NCBI GenBank assembly: GCA_945957385.1
Contig: CAMFKP010000032.1
Span: forward strand, 1-43,711
Direction: 5' to 3'
Length of the DNA stretch: 43,711 nucleotides
Source: an uncultured Aeromonadaceae bacterium
GTDB taxonomy: Bacteria > Pseudomonadota > Gammaproteobacteria > Enterobacterales > Aeromonadaceae
Part shown: piece after piece, positions 8,812-18,200 of the stretch
How positions within the stretch are numbered: the stretch's first letter is position 1
Layout: the number at the start of each line of letters is the position of its first letter
Notes under the pieces: model-generated
Database searches by the model: none
What the model saw: the letters and a program-made list of their open reading frames with translations, nothing else
What the model was told of the DNA's origin: nothing
Program-made: the position numbers and the translations under genes

Positions 8812-10710
8812 TCAGGCGTGCGCGCGGCTACCTTGCAAGCGCCATGTTTTCAGTGCCACGGCGGTGATCCCGGTGACGGCGGCGCCGGTGGCCATACACA
8901 ACAGCGCCAGCAGGGGTTTATTCATCGCGCCGAGCAGTGCCACGATCGGGCCTCCATGGGCAACACTGTTGGTGATGCCGAACAGGAAGGCCATGACGGC
9001 GGCAACCATGCTGCCGAGAACGTTAGCCGGAATGACGGCCAGCGGGTCGCGGGCGGCAAACGGTATCGCTCCTTCAGATATCCCGACCAGGCCCATGGCA
9101 CCAGCCGCTTTGCCGGCTTCCAATTCACTGCTATCGAAAATATTCAGTTTGCGCCCCAGTGTGGTCGCTATCGCCATCCCCAGCGGTGCCACTGGGATGG
9201 CACAAGCCATGGCGCCCATGAACTGGGTCTGACCGGAGGCGATCAGGCCGACCGAGAACAGGAAGGCGACTTTATTGACTGGTCCACCCATATCAAATCC
9301 GGCCATGCCGCCCAGCACTATGCCCAGCAGCACCAGACTGCCACCGCTCATGGAGACCAGCATGCTGTTCATCGCTGTCATCAGATCGGCGATGGGAGCG
9401 CCAATGATGAAGATAAACACCGCGGCAATAAACAGTGATGCGGTAATCGGAGCTATCAGGATCGGGACCAGCGGTTGCAGCATCTTGTGGTAGTGACGAG
9501 CGGTAATCCAGCGCACCAGATAACCGACCAACAGACCGGCAATGATGGCGCCGATGAAGCCGGTGCCGGCGGCCGCCCCGTAGAAACTGCCGTCGTTGGC
9601 AATCCAGCCGCCAATCAAGCCCGGCGCCAATGCCGGGCGGTCGGCGATGGCGTAGGCGATATACCCGGCCAGGATCGGAATCATCAGTTTGAACGAGACG
9701 ACCCCCAGATTGAGGATCTGGTTCCACAGGCTGCCCTCTGGGATCTGCATCCCGTTGGGGGTCGGGTGACCGCCGATGGCCAGCGCCAGCGCAATCAGCA
9801 GACCACCGGTGACAACAAACGGAATCATGTGTGAGACGCCGTTCATCAGTACCCGGTACAGTTCGCCGCGCATGCCGCCCGTTTCTGTCTTGACTTGACG
9901 TTGCTGCTCGCTGGCATCCGGCTGATAGGCGGGGGCGTGCAGCGCTTTTTCGATCAGGGCTTTGCCATCGTGGATCGGCGCTTTAACGCCGGTTTGCAGC
10001 AAGGGCTTGCCGGCAAAGCGAGCCATTTCGACCTGGCGGTCGCTGGCCACGATCACCGCCTTGGCGCGGGCAATCTCCTCGGCACTGGGGCGATTTTTGA
10101 CACCGATGGCGCCGTTGGTTTCCACCTTGATCTCGTACCCTAGCTCGGCGGCGGCTTTCTCCAGCGCTTCGGCGGCAAGATAGGTGTGGGCGACGCCGGT
10201 CGGGCAGCCGGTGACTCCGATCAATAAGCCCTGATCTGCCGGTCTGCTGACGGCGGGGGCGACGCTTGCGGTGTAGAACAGTTCGGCGGCGGCGGCGGGG
10301 GTCGGTGCCGCCAGCAACCGCTTGATGAATCCCTCTTCGATCAGCCGCGAGGAGAGCTCGGCCAGCACCTCGACGTGCTGATTGGCACCGTTTGCCGGCG
10401 AGGCGATCATGAAAAACAGATGCGAGGGTTGGCCATCCTGGGCACCGTAATCGATGCCGTCGCGGCTGATGCCGATGGCGACGGCGGGGGTCGTGACGGC
10501 GGCACTCTTGGCATGGGGCAGGGCGATCCCCTCTTCGAAGCCGGTATTGTCAATCTCCTCGCGCGCCCAGAGATCGGCGACAAATTGCTCGACATCGTTA
10601 ACGCGGCCATCGGCGGCCAAACGGGTCGCCAGTTCGGTAAACACTTCGGCCTTGCTGCGCGCCTGTAATTGCAGGCAGATCAGCCGCTCATTGATGAGTG
10701 ATGTGATCAT
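8812..10710 (-). CDS. PTS fructose/mannose-family transporter, IIABC
   Basis: This 632-residue inner-membrane protein takes up and phosphorylates a sugar using phosphate relayed from HPr. The N-terminal IIA domain has the phosphorylation motif GIALPHAKS with H66. The IIB domain begins near 160 with TGCPTGVAHTYLAAEAL, and C169 is the phosphocysteine. The IIC domain (about 285-630) has multiple membrane spans and the motifs GGMAGFDMGGPVNK and GISEGAIPF. The A-B-C order is like MngA and ManP in the fructose superfamily. The neighbouring manA points to mannose, or a substrate entering as mannose 6-phosphate, rather than fructose. AGGAGAG precedes the start. A strong CRP-type site lies about 110 bases upstream. 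Confidence 0.92.
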   Translation of the reverse strand: MITSLINERLICLQLQARSKAEVFTELATRLAADGRVNDVEQFVADLWAREEIDNTGFEEGIALPHAKSAAVTTPAVAIGISRDGIDYGAQDGQPSHLFFMIASPANGANQHVEVLAELSSRLIEEGFIKRLLAAPTPAAAAELFYTASVAPAVSRPADQGLLIGVTGCPTGVAHTYLAAEALEKAAAELGYEIKVETNGAIGVKNRPSAEEIARAKAVIVASDRQVEMARFAGKPLLQTGVKAPIHDGKALIEKALHAPAYQPDASEQQRQVKTETGGMRGELYRVLMNGVSHMIPFVVTGGLLIALALAIGGHPTPNGMQIPEGSLWNQILNLGVVSFKLMIPILAGYIAYAIADRPALAPGLIGGWIANDGSFYGAAAGTGFIGAIIAGLLVGYLVRWITARHYHKMLQPLVPILIAPITASLFIAAVFIFIIGAPIADLMTAMNSMLVSMSGGSLVLLGIVLGGMAGFDMGGPVNKVAFLFSVGLIASGQTQFMGAMACAIPVAPLGMAIATTLGRKLNIFDSSELEAGKAAGAMGLVGISEGAIPFAARDPLAVIPANVLGSMVAAVMAFLFGITNSVAHGGPIVALLGAMNKPLLALLCMATGAAVTGITAVALKTWRLQGSRAHA

Positions 10711-10820
10711 GACACTCTCCTGGAATGGATTGACAACGCTTTCAGTATTGAACCCATCGACCGATAGCGAAATGAGAGAAATGTCGCGTTAACTGGATTA
10801 TTGTCACATGCACGCCATGG

Positions 10821-10836
10821 TGTGAGCTGGCTCACG
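10821..10836 (-). promoter_or_regulatory. CRP-cAMP binding site upstream of the PTS IIABC gene
   Basis: TGTGA, six bases, TCACG matches the CRP consensus at nine of ten core positions. Reading on the minus strand, a possible -10 element (AATAAT, 10797-10802) follows at a distance close to, but not exactly, that of a class II CRP promoter. A loose Cra-like half site (ACTGAAAGCG, about 10735-10750) is also present but weak. Confidence 0.75.
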
Positions 10837-10981
10837 CGGTGCTTGGCTATCTCTTTATGTCGTCACATTAAGCATTTTTGGTTTTTAATAGGGTTAATTT
10901 GCCACTTTTAGCCAGTTTGCGAGAATTTGTCGGTGGAAACGCGGAAGGGCGAGGGTAGGAGGAATAGCAAATTTGTGAGGC

Positions 10982-11030
10982 ATGCCTTGGCGGCGACAAT
11001 GCCGCCAAGGCATAATTCGTAACGTTACGA
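10982..11030. repeat. 13-bp hairpin plus 14-bp palindrome at the 3' end of manA
   Basis: A 13-base-pair perfect stem (10982-10994 with 11001-11013, ATGCCTTGGCGGC) closes a six-base loop. Three bases further right comes a perfect 14-base palindrome, TCGTAACGTTACGA (11017-11030), that contains the manA stop codon. Neither strand has a T-run after the hairpin, so it is not a standard terminator. Its function is unknown. Confidence 0.8.
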
Positions 11031-12218
11031 CTGATTGCCGGCACGGGCGAAGCGCCCCGCCGTTGTGGTTTGGTAGCGGGGGGTCGAGGCAGGTACAAAT
11101 GCCGATTGCCCCGGTTGCAGCGTCAACTGCTGTCCGTCTGTGCTACTCAGCGTCAGTGGTGCGTCGATGGCAAACAGGATCTCGGCGCTGCAGGGGGTAA
11201 GGGTCCGCGAACCAGCCGGATAAACGCTGAAAGTGAAATCGGGTACCGGCACCGGGTAGTGCAGGATTTCCTCTTCACGCTGCGCCACCAGTTTGAGCGT
11301 GGCGGCATCACGCCCCCGGCACTGGGTGCAGTGCAGCAGCTCATCGACGTCGATGTGTTTCGGGGTCAGGCCGGCGCGCAGCACATTGTCCGAGTTGGCC
11401 ATGATCTCGAGGCCGGTGCCGCGAATGTAGGCGTGCGGCGTGCAGGCATCCAGATACATGGCTTCGCCCGGTTGCAGTGTCAGCACATGCAGCAACAGCG
11501 GGGCAAACAGGCCGACGTCGCCAGGGTATTGCTCGGCCAGGGAGAGAATGACGGCGAACGTTTCTTCATCTCGCCAGCGTTGCGCGGCGCTGAGCAGCTC
11601 CTGCAAGGCCTGGATTTTCGTGTCGCCGCCGAGGGTCAGCAACGCACGGAAGAAGGCGGCAAGGCCAGCTTCATCCGGCTGGGCTGCGAGGGCGTCGATG
11701 AGCGGTGTCAGTGCCGGTATCGCCACGCGGGCAAACAGCGCCTGTATCTCGGAGATGGGGCGGAACCCGTTCATCGCCTGATAAGGGGTCAAGGCAAACA
11801 CCAGCTCTGGCTTGTGGTTGTCATCGCGGTAGTTGCGGTGTGCGGCATTGAGGGCCACGCCTGCCGCATTCTCCCGGGCAAAGCCGGCTTCGGCTTGCTG
11901 CTTGCTCGGATGTACCTGAATTGACAAAGCCTTCTCGGCGGCCAGGACTTTGAACAGAAACGGCAGACGGCCAAACCGCGCTGCGGTGGTGTGTCCCAGC
12001 GCCTGTTCCGGCGCTGCGGCGATCCAGTCATCCAGCCGGATTGCGCCCTGGGGGGTCTCGAGCCGTGAACAGCCGTTCGGATGGGCGCCCATCCACAGCT
12101 CGGCCTGGGGTTGGGCGTCAGGGTTGGGTAGGCCGAACAGCCGGGTCATGGCGTCGTGGCTACCCCAGTCGTAATGCTGTAACGGGTTGTGCATCAGAAA
12201 GAAGGCGGACTGGCTCAT
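11025..12218 (-). CDS. manA: Mannose-6-phosphate isomerase, class I
   Basis: This 397-residue cytoplasmic zinc enzyme interconverts mannose 6-phosphate and fructose 6-phosphate. Type I motifs are present: the zinc-binding QVHPSK segment, NHKPELVFAL with the metal-binding Glu, and the cupin segment GEAMYLDACTPHAYIRGTGLEIMANSDNVLR. The start at 12218 (MSQSAFFL) is preceded by AAGGGGGA. The longer open frame upstream runs antisense into the regulator gene and lacks family similarity. It lies upstream of and on the same strand as the IIABC gene, 314 bases away. The pair gives uptake as mannose 6-phosphate and entry into glycolysis. An extended -10 element (TGCTATAGT) with a poor -35 lies upstream, which fits activator control. 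Confidence 0.95.
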   Translation of the reverse strand: MSQSAFFLMHNPLQHYDWGSHDAMTRLFGLPNPDAQPQAELWMGAHPNGCSRLETPQGAIRLDDWIAAAPEQALGHTTAARFGRLPFLFKVLAAEKALSIQVHPSKQQAEAGFARENAAGVALNAAHRNYRDDNHKPELVFALTPYQAMNGFRPISEIQALFARVAIPALTPLIDALAAQPDEAGLAAFFRALLTLGGDTKIQALQELLSAAQRWRDEETFAVILSLAEQYPGDVGLFAPLLLHVLTLQPGEAMYLDACTPHAYIRGTGLEIMANSDNVLRAGLTPKHIDVDELLHCTQCRGRDAATLKLVAQREEEILHYPVPVPDFTFSVYPAGSRTLTPCSAEILFAIDAPLTLSSTDGQQLTLQPGQSAFVPASTPRYQTTTAGRFARAGNQS

Positions 12219-12275
12219 TGGATTCCCCCTTTGGCATGAGCGCGAAAACCGGGTCGCGGACCGGAATGGAAACGG

Positions 12276-12284
12276 ACTATAGCA
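12276..12284 (-). promoter_or_regulatory. Extended -10 promoter element for manA
   Basis: The minus strand reads TGCTATAGT, an extended -10 box placing the start of transcription near 12269, about 50 bases before the manA start. The -35 region has no good match. This fits an activator-dependent promoter, plausibly served by the divergent AraC-type regulator. Confidence 0.5.
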
Positions 12285-12329
12285 TGCCGCAAGCCACAGG
12301 CTGGCGTCGAGAACATGAGGAGCAAGACG

Positions 12330-13196
12330 ATGAACCTGTTGTTTCATCAGCTGCTGGCCGAAGTGCTGGCCGAGGGGCACGAGTTGTCGCAGATCCGCTT
12401 TGCTTCGGATCGCGGTGTGCCGCCGGAGTTCAGTTACCAGGTCAATTTTCCCCGGCTGGAGCTGGTGTTCAGTGGCCATTACAGCAACCAGCTATGGTCA
12501 GCAGATTCAGGGCTCTACACCGTGCAGCTGACGCCACGCCAGGTGCTCTATATTCCGCCGAATGCCTGGAACAAACCGGATTGGGAGCCGGCGTGTTCCG
12601 TGCTCAGCCTGTTGTTTGGCAAACGCCAGCTGGGGTTCAGCCTGGTCAGCAAGCAGGCAGGACGCGAGCAGCCGTTTGATGTGCACAAGCACAGCATTCC
12701 GGCGCCGACCGGGCGGGCGCTGGAACATATCTTGCCAGCGCTGGATGCTCTGTCGCGCGAGGCCGTGACGGCACCGATGGATCGCCATCTGCTGCTGGCG
12801 CTGCTCAGTGGTGTGCATCAACTGTTGACCGAAGCCGACGGGGAGCGGCCGCGCGGGGTCGACCTGTTTCACGGCATCTGCATCTACATTCAGGAGAACT
12901 TTCATCGCGCCATCAGTCGCGAGAGCATTGCCGAGCGCTTCAACCTGTCGCCGGGCCATCTGTCGCGACTGTTTCGCGACAAGGGGCATATGCGTCTGGC
13001 GGACTACATCACCCGGGTCCGCCTGGAGCGGGCCAAATTCATGTTGCGCAAGTACCATTTCCATCTGGCGGAGGTCGCGCAGCGTTGTGGCTATCAGGAC
13101 GTGAACTACTTCTGTCGGGTGTTCCGGGAGAAAACCGGTGTCACGCCAAGTCAGTACCGCGAACTCAGTCAGCCTGGGGGGCCAGCGTCTGAATAA
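12330..13196 (+). CDS. AraC-family transcriptional regulator of the PTS/manA locus
   Basis: This 288-residue DNA-binding protein has an N-terminal ligand-sensing region of cupin type (about 1-170, with YTVQLTPRQVLYIPPNAWNKP). A C-terminal AraC domain with two helix-turn-helix motifs follows (about 190-280, ISRESIAERFNLSPGHLSRLFRDKG and LAEVAQRCGYQDVNYFCRVFREKTGVTPSQYR). GAGGAG at 12317-12322 selects the start at 12330 over the in-frame ATG at 12315. It is divergent from manA with a 111-base shared promoter region, and convergent with the IIA gene, overlapping its end by 32 bases. The position suggests it activates manA, and perhaps the PTS genes, in response to a sugar. The inducer is unknown. 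Confidence 0.9.
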   Translation: MNLLFHQLLAEVLAEGHELSQIRFASDRGVPPEFSYQVNFPRLELVFSGHYSNQLWSADSGLYTVQLTPRQVLYIPPNAWNKPDWEPACSVLSLLFGKRQLGFSLVSKQAGREQPFDVHKHSIPAPTGRALEHILPALDALSREAVTAPMDRHLLLALLSGVHQLLTEADGERPRGVDLFHGICIYIQENFHRAISRESIAERFNLSPGHLSRLFRDKGHMRLADYITRVRLERAKFMLRKYHFHLAEVAQRCGYQDVNYFCRVFREKTGVTPSQYRELSQPGGPASE

Positions 13197-13953
13197 GCAA
13201 GGCATGACGCGCCGCCCCATGATGGTCGTTTAGCAGCGCCTGCTGTAGCCAGGGATCCATCAGCTGACGCACCAGGCGCTGCAATGGCTGCAGGTGGGAT
13301 GCGGTCGCTGGCGCCGGCAAGACCATCAGCAGCAACAGTTGCACAGCGCCAAACGGCGAGTGCCAGTCCAGCGGCGAGGGACAATCCAGCAGGGCCAGCA
13401 TAGGGCGTGTCACTTCGGGGGAGAGGGAGTGGGGCAGGGCGATGCCGGGGCACAATGCGGTCGAGGCGATCGCCTCGCGGGCCTGTAATTGCTGGCAGAG
13501 CCGAGCGCGATCACGAACCTGTGCGTCAGGCAGCAGGGCAACCAGTTGCTGCAGCGCGGCGCTCTGGTCGCTGCCGGCCTGCAGTGTTCCCATCAGCCCA
13601 ACGTGAAAATCGAGCTCCGGTGCCAGTTGTTGCAGCTGGAGCTGGGCCGGTGCGAAATCCGCATGGCGGCCACTGAGGCAGGCGCCCAACTCGTTGACCC
13701 AGCTGGTCAGCACTATGGTGGCCAGTTCGGCGTCTTTGCCGCGAATGATCAACTGACACAAGTCGCCGCTGCGGCTGCCGAGGGCCATCAGCGAGAGTGG
13801 TTCACAGCCGTCGCTTTGGCGGCGGCGGGTGACGTTATACAGCTGTAGGTGAATGCGTGCCTGCAGCCGGCCAGCCAGGCGGTACAGGTGGCGGGCATCC
13901 GGCAGCGTCAGGGCTCGCCGGCAACGAAACGTCAGCTCACGTTGCAGCATCAC
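13165..13953 (-). CDS. PTS IIA protein with degenerate HPr-like N-terminal domain
   Basis: This 262-residue protein has two parts. Residues 1-90 look like a decayed HPr fold. The pattern [27 protein letters not shown] matches the HPr second half, but where HPr has the phosphorylated His (GLHARPA) this protein reads LTLPDARHL, with no His at the matching place. Residues about 130-262 form a fructose/Ntr-type IIA domain with GIALPHS and phosphorylatable H175. The gene overlaps the upstream IIB gene by 14-17 bases, so translation is probably coupled. Start codons at 13953 and 13950 are both possible. It likely hands phosphate to the IIB partner or acts as a regulatory PTS protein like PtsN. Its own HPr-like part could only bind, not carry phosphate. 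Confidence 0.82.
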   Translation of the reverse strand: MMLQRELTFRCRRALTLPDARHLYRLAGRLQARIHLQLYNVTRRRQSDGCEPLSLMALGSRSGDLCQLIIRGKDAELATIVLTSWVNELGACLSGRHADFAPAQLQLQQLAPELDFHVGLMGTLQAGSDQSAALQQLVALLPDAQVRDRARLCQQLQAREAIASTALCPGIALPHSLSPEVTRPMLALLDCPSPLDWHSPFGAVQLLLLMVLPAPATASHLQPLQRLVRQLMDPWLQQALLNDHHGAARHALLIQTLAPQAD

Positions 13954-14248
13954 GCAGCAACGCCTTCAATACACCAATGGCATCAAGCAGTACGGATTCG
14001 AGCGGTAACTGACGCAGGCGGCAACCGACAAACCGCTCCTGCTGCTCAATCGGAATGTCCGAGGCGATCAGCACCCAGTCGGCCTGGGCGATATCGCGCG
14101 CCGTCAGGGTGTTTTCCAACCCCATGGCGCCTTGGGTTTCCACTTTTAGCCGCAGTCCGAGCGCACTGGCGGCTTTTTCCAGCGCCTCGGCGGCCATGTA
14201 GGTATGGGCAATGCCGGTCGGGCACGCGGTAACGGCAACAATTTTCAT
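13937..14248 (-). CDS. PTS fructose-type IIB protein
   Basis: This 103-residue cytoplasmic protein is a stand-alone IIB domain of the fructose PTS family. The phosphocysteine motif [20 protein letters not shown] has C9, and the rest matches the IIB part of the IIABC protein ([13 protein letters not shown] against IKVETNGAIGVKN). The start at 14248 gives the normal domain boundary. The open frame extends 18 residues upstream without IIB similarity. It overlaps the IIA gene downstream. No IIC gene lies next to it, so it must work with the IIC domain of the nearby IIABC protein or have a regulatory role. Confidence 0.88.
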   Translation of the reverse strand: MKIVAVTACPTGIAHTYMAAEALEKAASALGLRLKVETQGAMGLENTLTARDIAQADWVLIASDIPIEQQERFVGCRLRQLPLESVLLDAIGVLKALLRDAAT

Positions 14249-14288
14249 CGGATCCACGCTGGTCTGCTGCGATGGGATGGTGGGGTGG

Positions 14289-14795
14289 TTACTTGCACTC
14301 ACCCGCCTTCAGGTTCAGATAGCCATCATGCTTCAGGCGCATGGCATTTTCATCCACCGCGACGACATCGTACTTGCCGACGTTATCAATCTGCAGCATG
14401 CCGTCGGCATAGTTCCACAGCCCGGCCTGCTGATAAGTGCCGTCGCGCATCAGGTATTCGCCATCGTTTTTGAAGACAAACAAGATTTTGGTGTCCTTGC
14501 TTGCGCCGTTGGTTTCGGATTCGAACTGGCACCAACTACCGAGGAAACTGGTTTCGTTGAACGGGAAGGTTCGCACCTTCTTCGTGCGGTGTGCCGTCGG
14601 CTCGCGATCGGCGCGGTCCGCTATGATGCCAGTCACGCCAAGGCGGATCTGCAACTTGCGCACCGCCTCCGGCGAACAGCCCTGTCCCTGAAAGACATTC
14701 TTGCCGGAATCATAGATACATTGGTAAACCTCGGGCTCTGCAGCATCGGCAAAACCGGTCAGGGCCAGCAGTATCAATACAGAACGAGAGATCAT
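14289..14795 (-). CDS. Secreted protein of unknown function, four cysteines in the mature part
   Basis: This 168-residue protein starts with a signal peptide ([18 protein letters not shown], cleavage before AEPEVYQ), so the product is probably periplasmic. The mature protein has four Cys residues (in EVYQC, GQGC, GSWC and GEC), which could form two disulfides. The second half (from about LGSWCQFE to MRLKHDG) has a strand-rich pattern with regular Gly and aromatic residues, like a small beta-barrel or lipocalin-like domain. I do not recognise the family. GGAG five bases upstream selects the ATG at 14795 over the GTG at 14801. It ends 40 bases upstream of the IIB start on the same strand, but its character does not suggest a PTS role. 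Confidence 0.78.
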   Translation of the reverse strand: MISRSVLILLALTGFADAAEPEVYQCIYDSGKNVFQGQGCSPEAVRKLQIRLGVTGIIADRADREPTAHRTKKVRTFPFNETSFLGSWCQFESETNGASKDTKILFVFKNDGEYLMRDGTYQQAGLWNYADGMLQIDNVGKYDVVAVDENAMRLKHDGYLNLKAGECK

Positions 14796-15242
14796 ATTCA
14801 CTCCATTGACGGGTCACGGACGTCTCGCCATCCCGCGGCGAGGTGGCAAGCCTAGCATCTTGTGTGCCGTGTGACGACTATGCCGCCGGCAGAATGCGGG
14901 CTGGTCTGTGCTCTCGGCCGGCATACAGTCGTGTGGGCACCCAGGGCGCCGCGCTGCCAGTCAGTAGCAGCTGGCTGTTTGGCTCTGCTTGAGGCCGATT
15001 GTATCGCCGCTGTTGCAGCGCGACGCTGAGCCCGGTCACGCCCTGAGCGCGGCTATCGCGTGCGCAGGGTGCCGTGTCTTGGCTCCAATGGACATGCACT
15101 CGGCCGCTGTGGACCGGCAAGCGGTAAAGTGGGCGCATTACCCCGAGGGGAACAAATAAAAAGCCCCTGAAAATCATTGATTTGGATGCGAATCATGACT
15201 GATCTGTCCGTCCGCTGGCGAGCCAAAGAGGTTCCTTTCTCA
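14796..15242. other. Intergenic region left of the efflux module
   Basis: This 447-base stretch has no convincing gene. A minus-strand open frame (14878-15177; possible internal start at 15139) has a composition rich in Arg, Pro, Ser and Gln and no recognisable domain. It holds a short hairpin (CCCC/GGGG at 15141-15150) and the sequence AATAAAAAGCCCCTG (15155-15169), which nearly repeats part of the yicC terminator 6.7 kb away. The base composition becomes visibly less GC-rich to the right of it. Confidence 0.5.
15155..15169 (+). repeat. Left copy of an imperfect direct repeat flanking the efflux module
   Basis: AATAAAAAGCCCCTG here corresponds to AATAACAAAGCCCCTG at 21844-21859, identical apart from one C missing in this copy. 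The copies bracket the four-gene efflux and two-component module. The right copy is part of the yicC terminator. It could mark the insertion site, or it could be chance resemblance between two terminator-like sequences. Confidence 0.45.
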
Positions 15243-18200
15243 TTACGGCCTTCCCCGTTTCTGTATTGTGCTCCGCCCTGCATGCCAGGTCTGCAGGCGT
15301 TGTTGCGCCCCGATGACGAAGACGAAAAACACGGGTACGAAGAATATTGCCAACAAGGTACCACTGACCATGCCACCAAATACTCCGGTACCGATGGCAT
15401 GTTGAGTTTCAGCGCTGGCGCCGCTAGCAAGCATCAGTGGTACCACGCCAAGAGTGAACGCGAGTGATGTCATCAGGATAGGGCGTAAGCGAAGACGGGC
15501 AGCAGTTACCGCCGCATCGATCAATGTGCGCCCTTCCGCATGCAATTGGCGAGCAAATTCGACGATGAGGATCGCATTTTTGGCCGACAGCCCAATGATG
15601 GTGATCATGCCAACTTTGAAAAATACATCGTTGGGCATACCTCGTAGCATCACTGCGCCGACAGCTCCGAGTAGACCCAGAGGCACCACTAACATAACAG
15701 ACAGTGGGATAGACCAGCTCTCGTAGAGTGCGGCGAGCACCAGGAACACCACCAGCGCTGAAAGTAGCATCAAGAGTGGCGCCTGAGCAGCAGAATGGCG
15801 TTCCTGAAGTGACTGACCTGTCCAGGCGATAGCAAATCCAGGAGGAAGCTGGGCGGCAAGGCGCTCCATTTCAGCCATGGCGACACCGCTGGATACGCCC
15901 AATGCTGCTCCCCCTGATATGCGTACTGCGGGGAAACCCTCGAAGCGCATCATTTGCTGTGGCGATTCGTTCCATACCGGTGTTATGACTTCGCGTAGTG
16001 GTACCATGCCGCCACTGGCGTTGCGGACGCGCAGATCGAGCACGTTGTCTAGTTGCATGCGCGCCGGCGCATCTGCCTGGAGGATGACCTGCTGCATGTG
16101 GCCATTATTAGGAAAGTCATTGACGTAGAGTGATCCTATGGCTGCGGATAACGTGCTGCTCACAGAGGTAAATGAGAGGCCCATTGCTTCAGCCTTCTGT
16201 CGGTTGATCTCCAAATGGATGCTCTCGCCAGGAGGTAAACCATCCGCATAGACATCTTTGACCAGTTTGCTTTGTGAGGCCAAGGCCAGTAATTGCGCCT
16301 GTGCGGCCAGCAATGCCGATTCACTTCTATTGCCCTTGTCTTGCAGGTAGAGAGTAAAGCCGGAGGATGTACCTAGTTCTTCGATGGCAGGAGGCATCAG
16401 GGTCATCACTGTTCCTTCAACGCTATTTGCCATCGCTTCTTGTGCCAGCATGGCCTCTTCACTGGTGGTTGCGCCATTACGTTTATTCCAGTCTTTGAGC
16501 ATGGTGAACGCCATCGCCGCATTGGGACCGGATCCGGAAAAGCTGAAACCTTGTACGACCAGGTTAGTATCCAGAGCTTTTCGGGAGGCAACATGTTTCT
16601 CAAAAGCCTTGATCACCTCCAGTGTTCTTGCACTGGTCGCCCCGTTTGGCAGCTGAATGGACGTCATGAAATAGCCCTGATCTTCATCAGGTAGAAATGA
16701 GGACGGCAGCTGCCAGATGGCGACAGCCAGCACGGCACAGAGTGCGGTGAAGATTACCATCATCCTCCCGCAGCGTCCGACGAGGCGTGTCATGCGCGCG
16801 CTGTAGCTTGCCGTTAGGCGGGAAAATCCCCGATTGAAGGTGCTAAAAAAGCCGATTTTCTGATGATGCTCAGCGTTTAGCGGTCGAAGCAGCGTGGCAC
16901 ATAGTGCTGGAGTTAAGGTCAGGGCGAGGAAAGCCGAGAACAGAATCGACACAGCCATGGAAAGCGTAAACTGTTGATAGATGACGCCTACCGAGCCACC
17001 CCCAAAAGCCATTGGAATAAATACTGCAGTCAGAACTAAGGTAATACCGATTACCGCGCCTGTGATCTCGCGCATGGCTCGCGATGTGGCTTCTTTCGGA
17101 GATAGTCCCTGGCTAGCCATTAATCGTTCGACATTCTCCACCACAACTATTGCATCGTCGACGATGATACCGATGGCCAAAACCATACCGAACATCGTCA
17201 ACGTGTTGATCGAGAAACCAGCAAACAGCATGACAGCAAAGGTGCCGAGTAGCGCTATGGGCGCCACAATAGCCGGAATCAGTGTGTAGCGTAGGTTTTG
17301 TAAGAAAAGCAGCATCACAAGAAAGACGAGGACCATCGCTTCGATCAGGGTGTGGATGACTTTTTCAATCGAGACTTTGACGAACGGGGCTGAGTCGAAC
17401 GGGATCGAATAGGACATACCGGCAGGCATGCTTGGCGCCAGCTGTGCGAGACGGGTGCGCACGGCATCGGCGGTACGTACCGCGTTTGCCCCTGGGGCCA
17501 GCTGTATGGCTGCACTGGTTGCAGGTACACCATTTTCTCGGTTGGAGAAGGCGTAGGATTGCGCACCTAACTCAACGCGCGCAACGTCGCCAATCACAAG
17601 CTTGGCGCCATCAGTCCCGGCTCTTAATACGACGGCAGCAAATTCTTCGGGGGTGGTCAGTTGTCCCTGCACAGTCAGTGGGACCGTCAGTGTTTGTCCT
17701 TGGATAGTGGGTTCGTCACCCACTCTGCCCGGCGCAATCTGAATGTTTTGTTGCTCAATAGCCTGTGCTACTTCGCTGATCGTCAGCCCGTAAGCAGACA
17801 GCTTGCGAGGATCGATCCAAATCCGCATCGCTTGCTCCGCCCCGAACAACTGAACGCGTCCTATGCCATCAATGCGACGCAGTTCCGGCACAATGTTGCG
17901 CGCCATGTAGTCGTTCAATGCCACTTCATCAAATCGACCATTTGAGGATGTCATCCCAACCATCATCAAAAAGCCTGAGGAGGCTGATTCTACTTGCAGA
18001 CCGTTTTGTCTTACCGCCTGTGGTAAACGCGGTTCAACTGTTTTGATGCGGTTTTGTACATCCATCTGCGCAAGGTCTGCGTCCGTTCCCGGCTTAAAGG
18101 TTGCCGTGATTTGTGCGCTACCTGAAGTGTCGACTGATGACTCGAAGTACAGCAGGTTCTTAACGCCAGACAGTTCTCGCTCGATCAAACTGACCACTGC

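Noticed and set aside
10982..11200. Plus-strand open frame preceded by TAGGAGG
   Set aside because: The attractive ribosome binding site is chance. The frame covers the hairpin and then runs antisense to manA.
11025..12479. Longer manA starting at 12479
   Set aside because: The extra 87 residues run antisense to the AraC gene and lack isomerase similarity. 12218 has a ribosome binding site and the usual start.
15141..15168. Hairpin AGGGG/CCCCT as a full terminator of the pump operon
   Set aside because: The loop would be 13 bases and the T-rich part lies inside it, so it does not form a standard terminator for the minus strand.
14878..15177. Possible 99-residue minus-strand gene
   Set aside because: Low-complexity Arg/Pro/Gln-rich translation, no ribosome binding site and no recognisable motif. 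Treated as intergenic.
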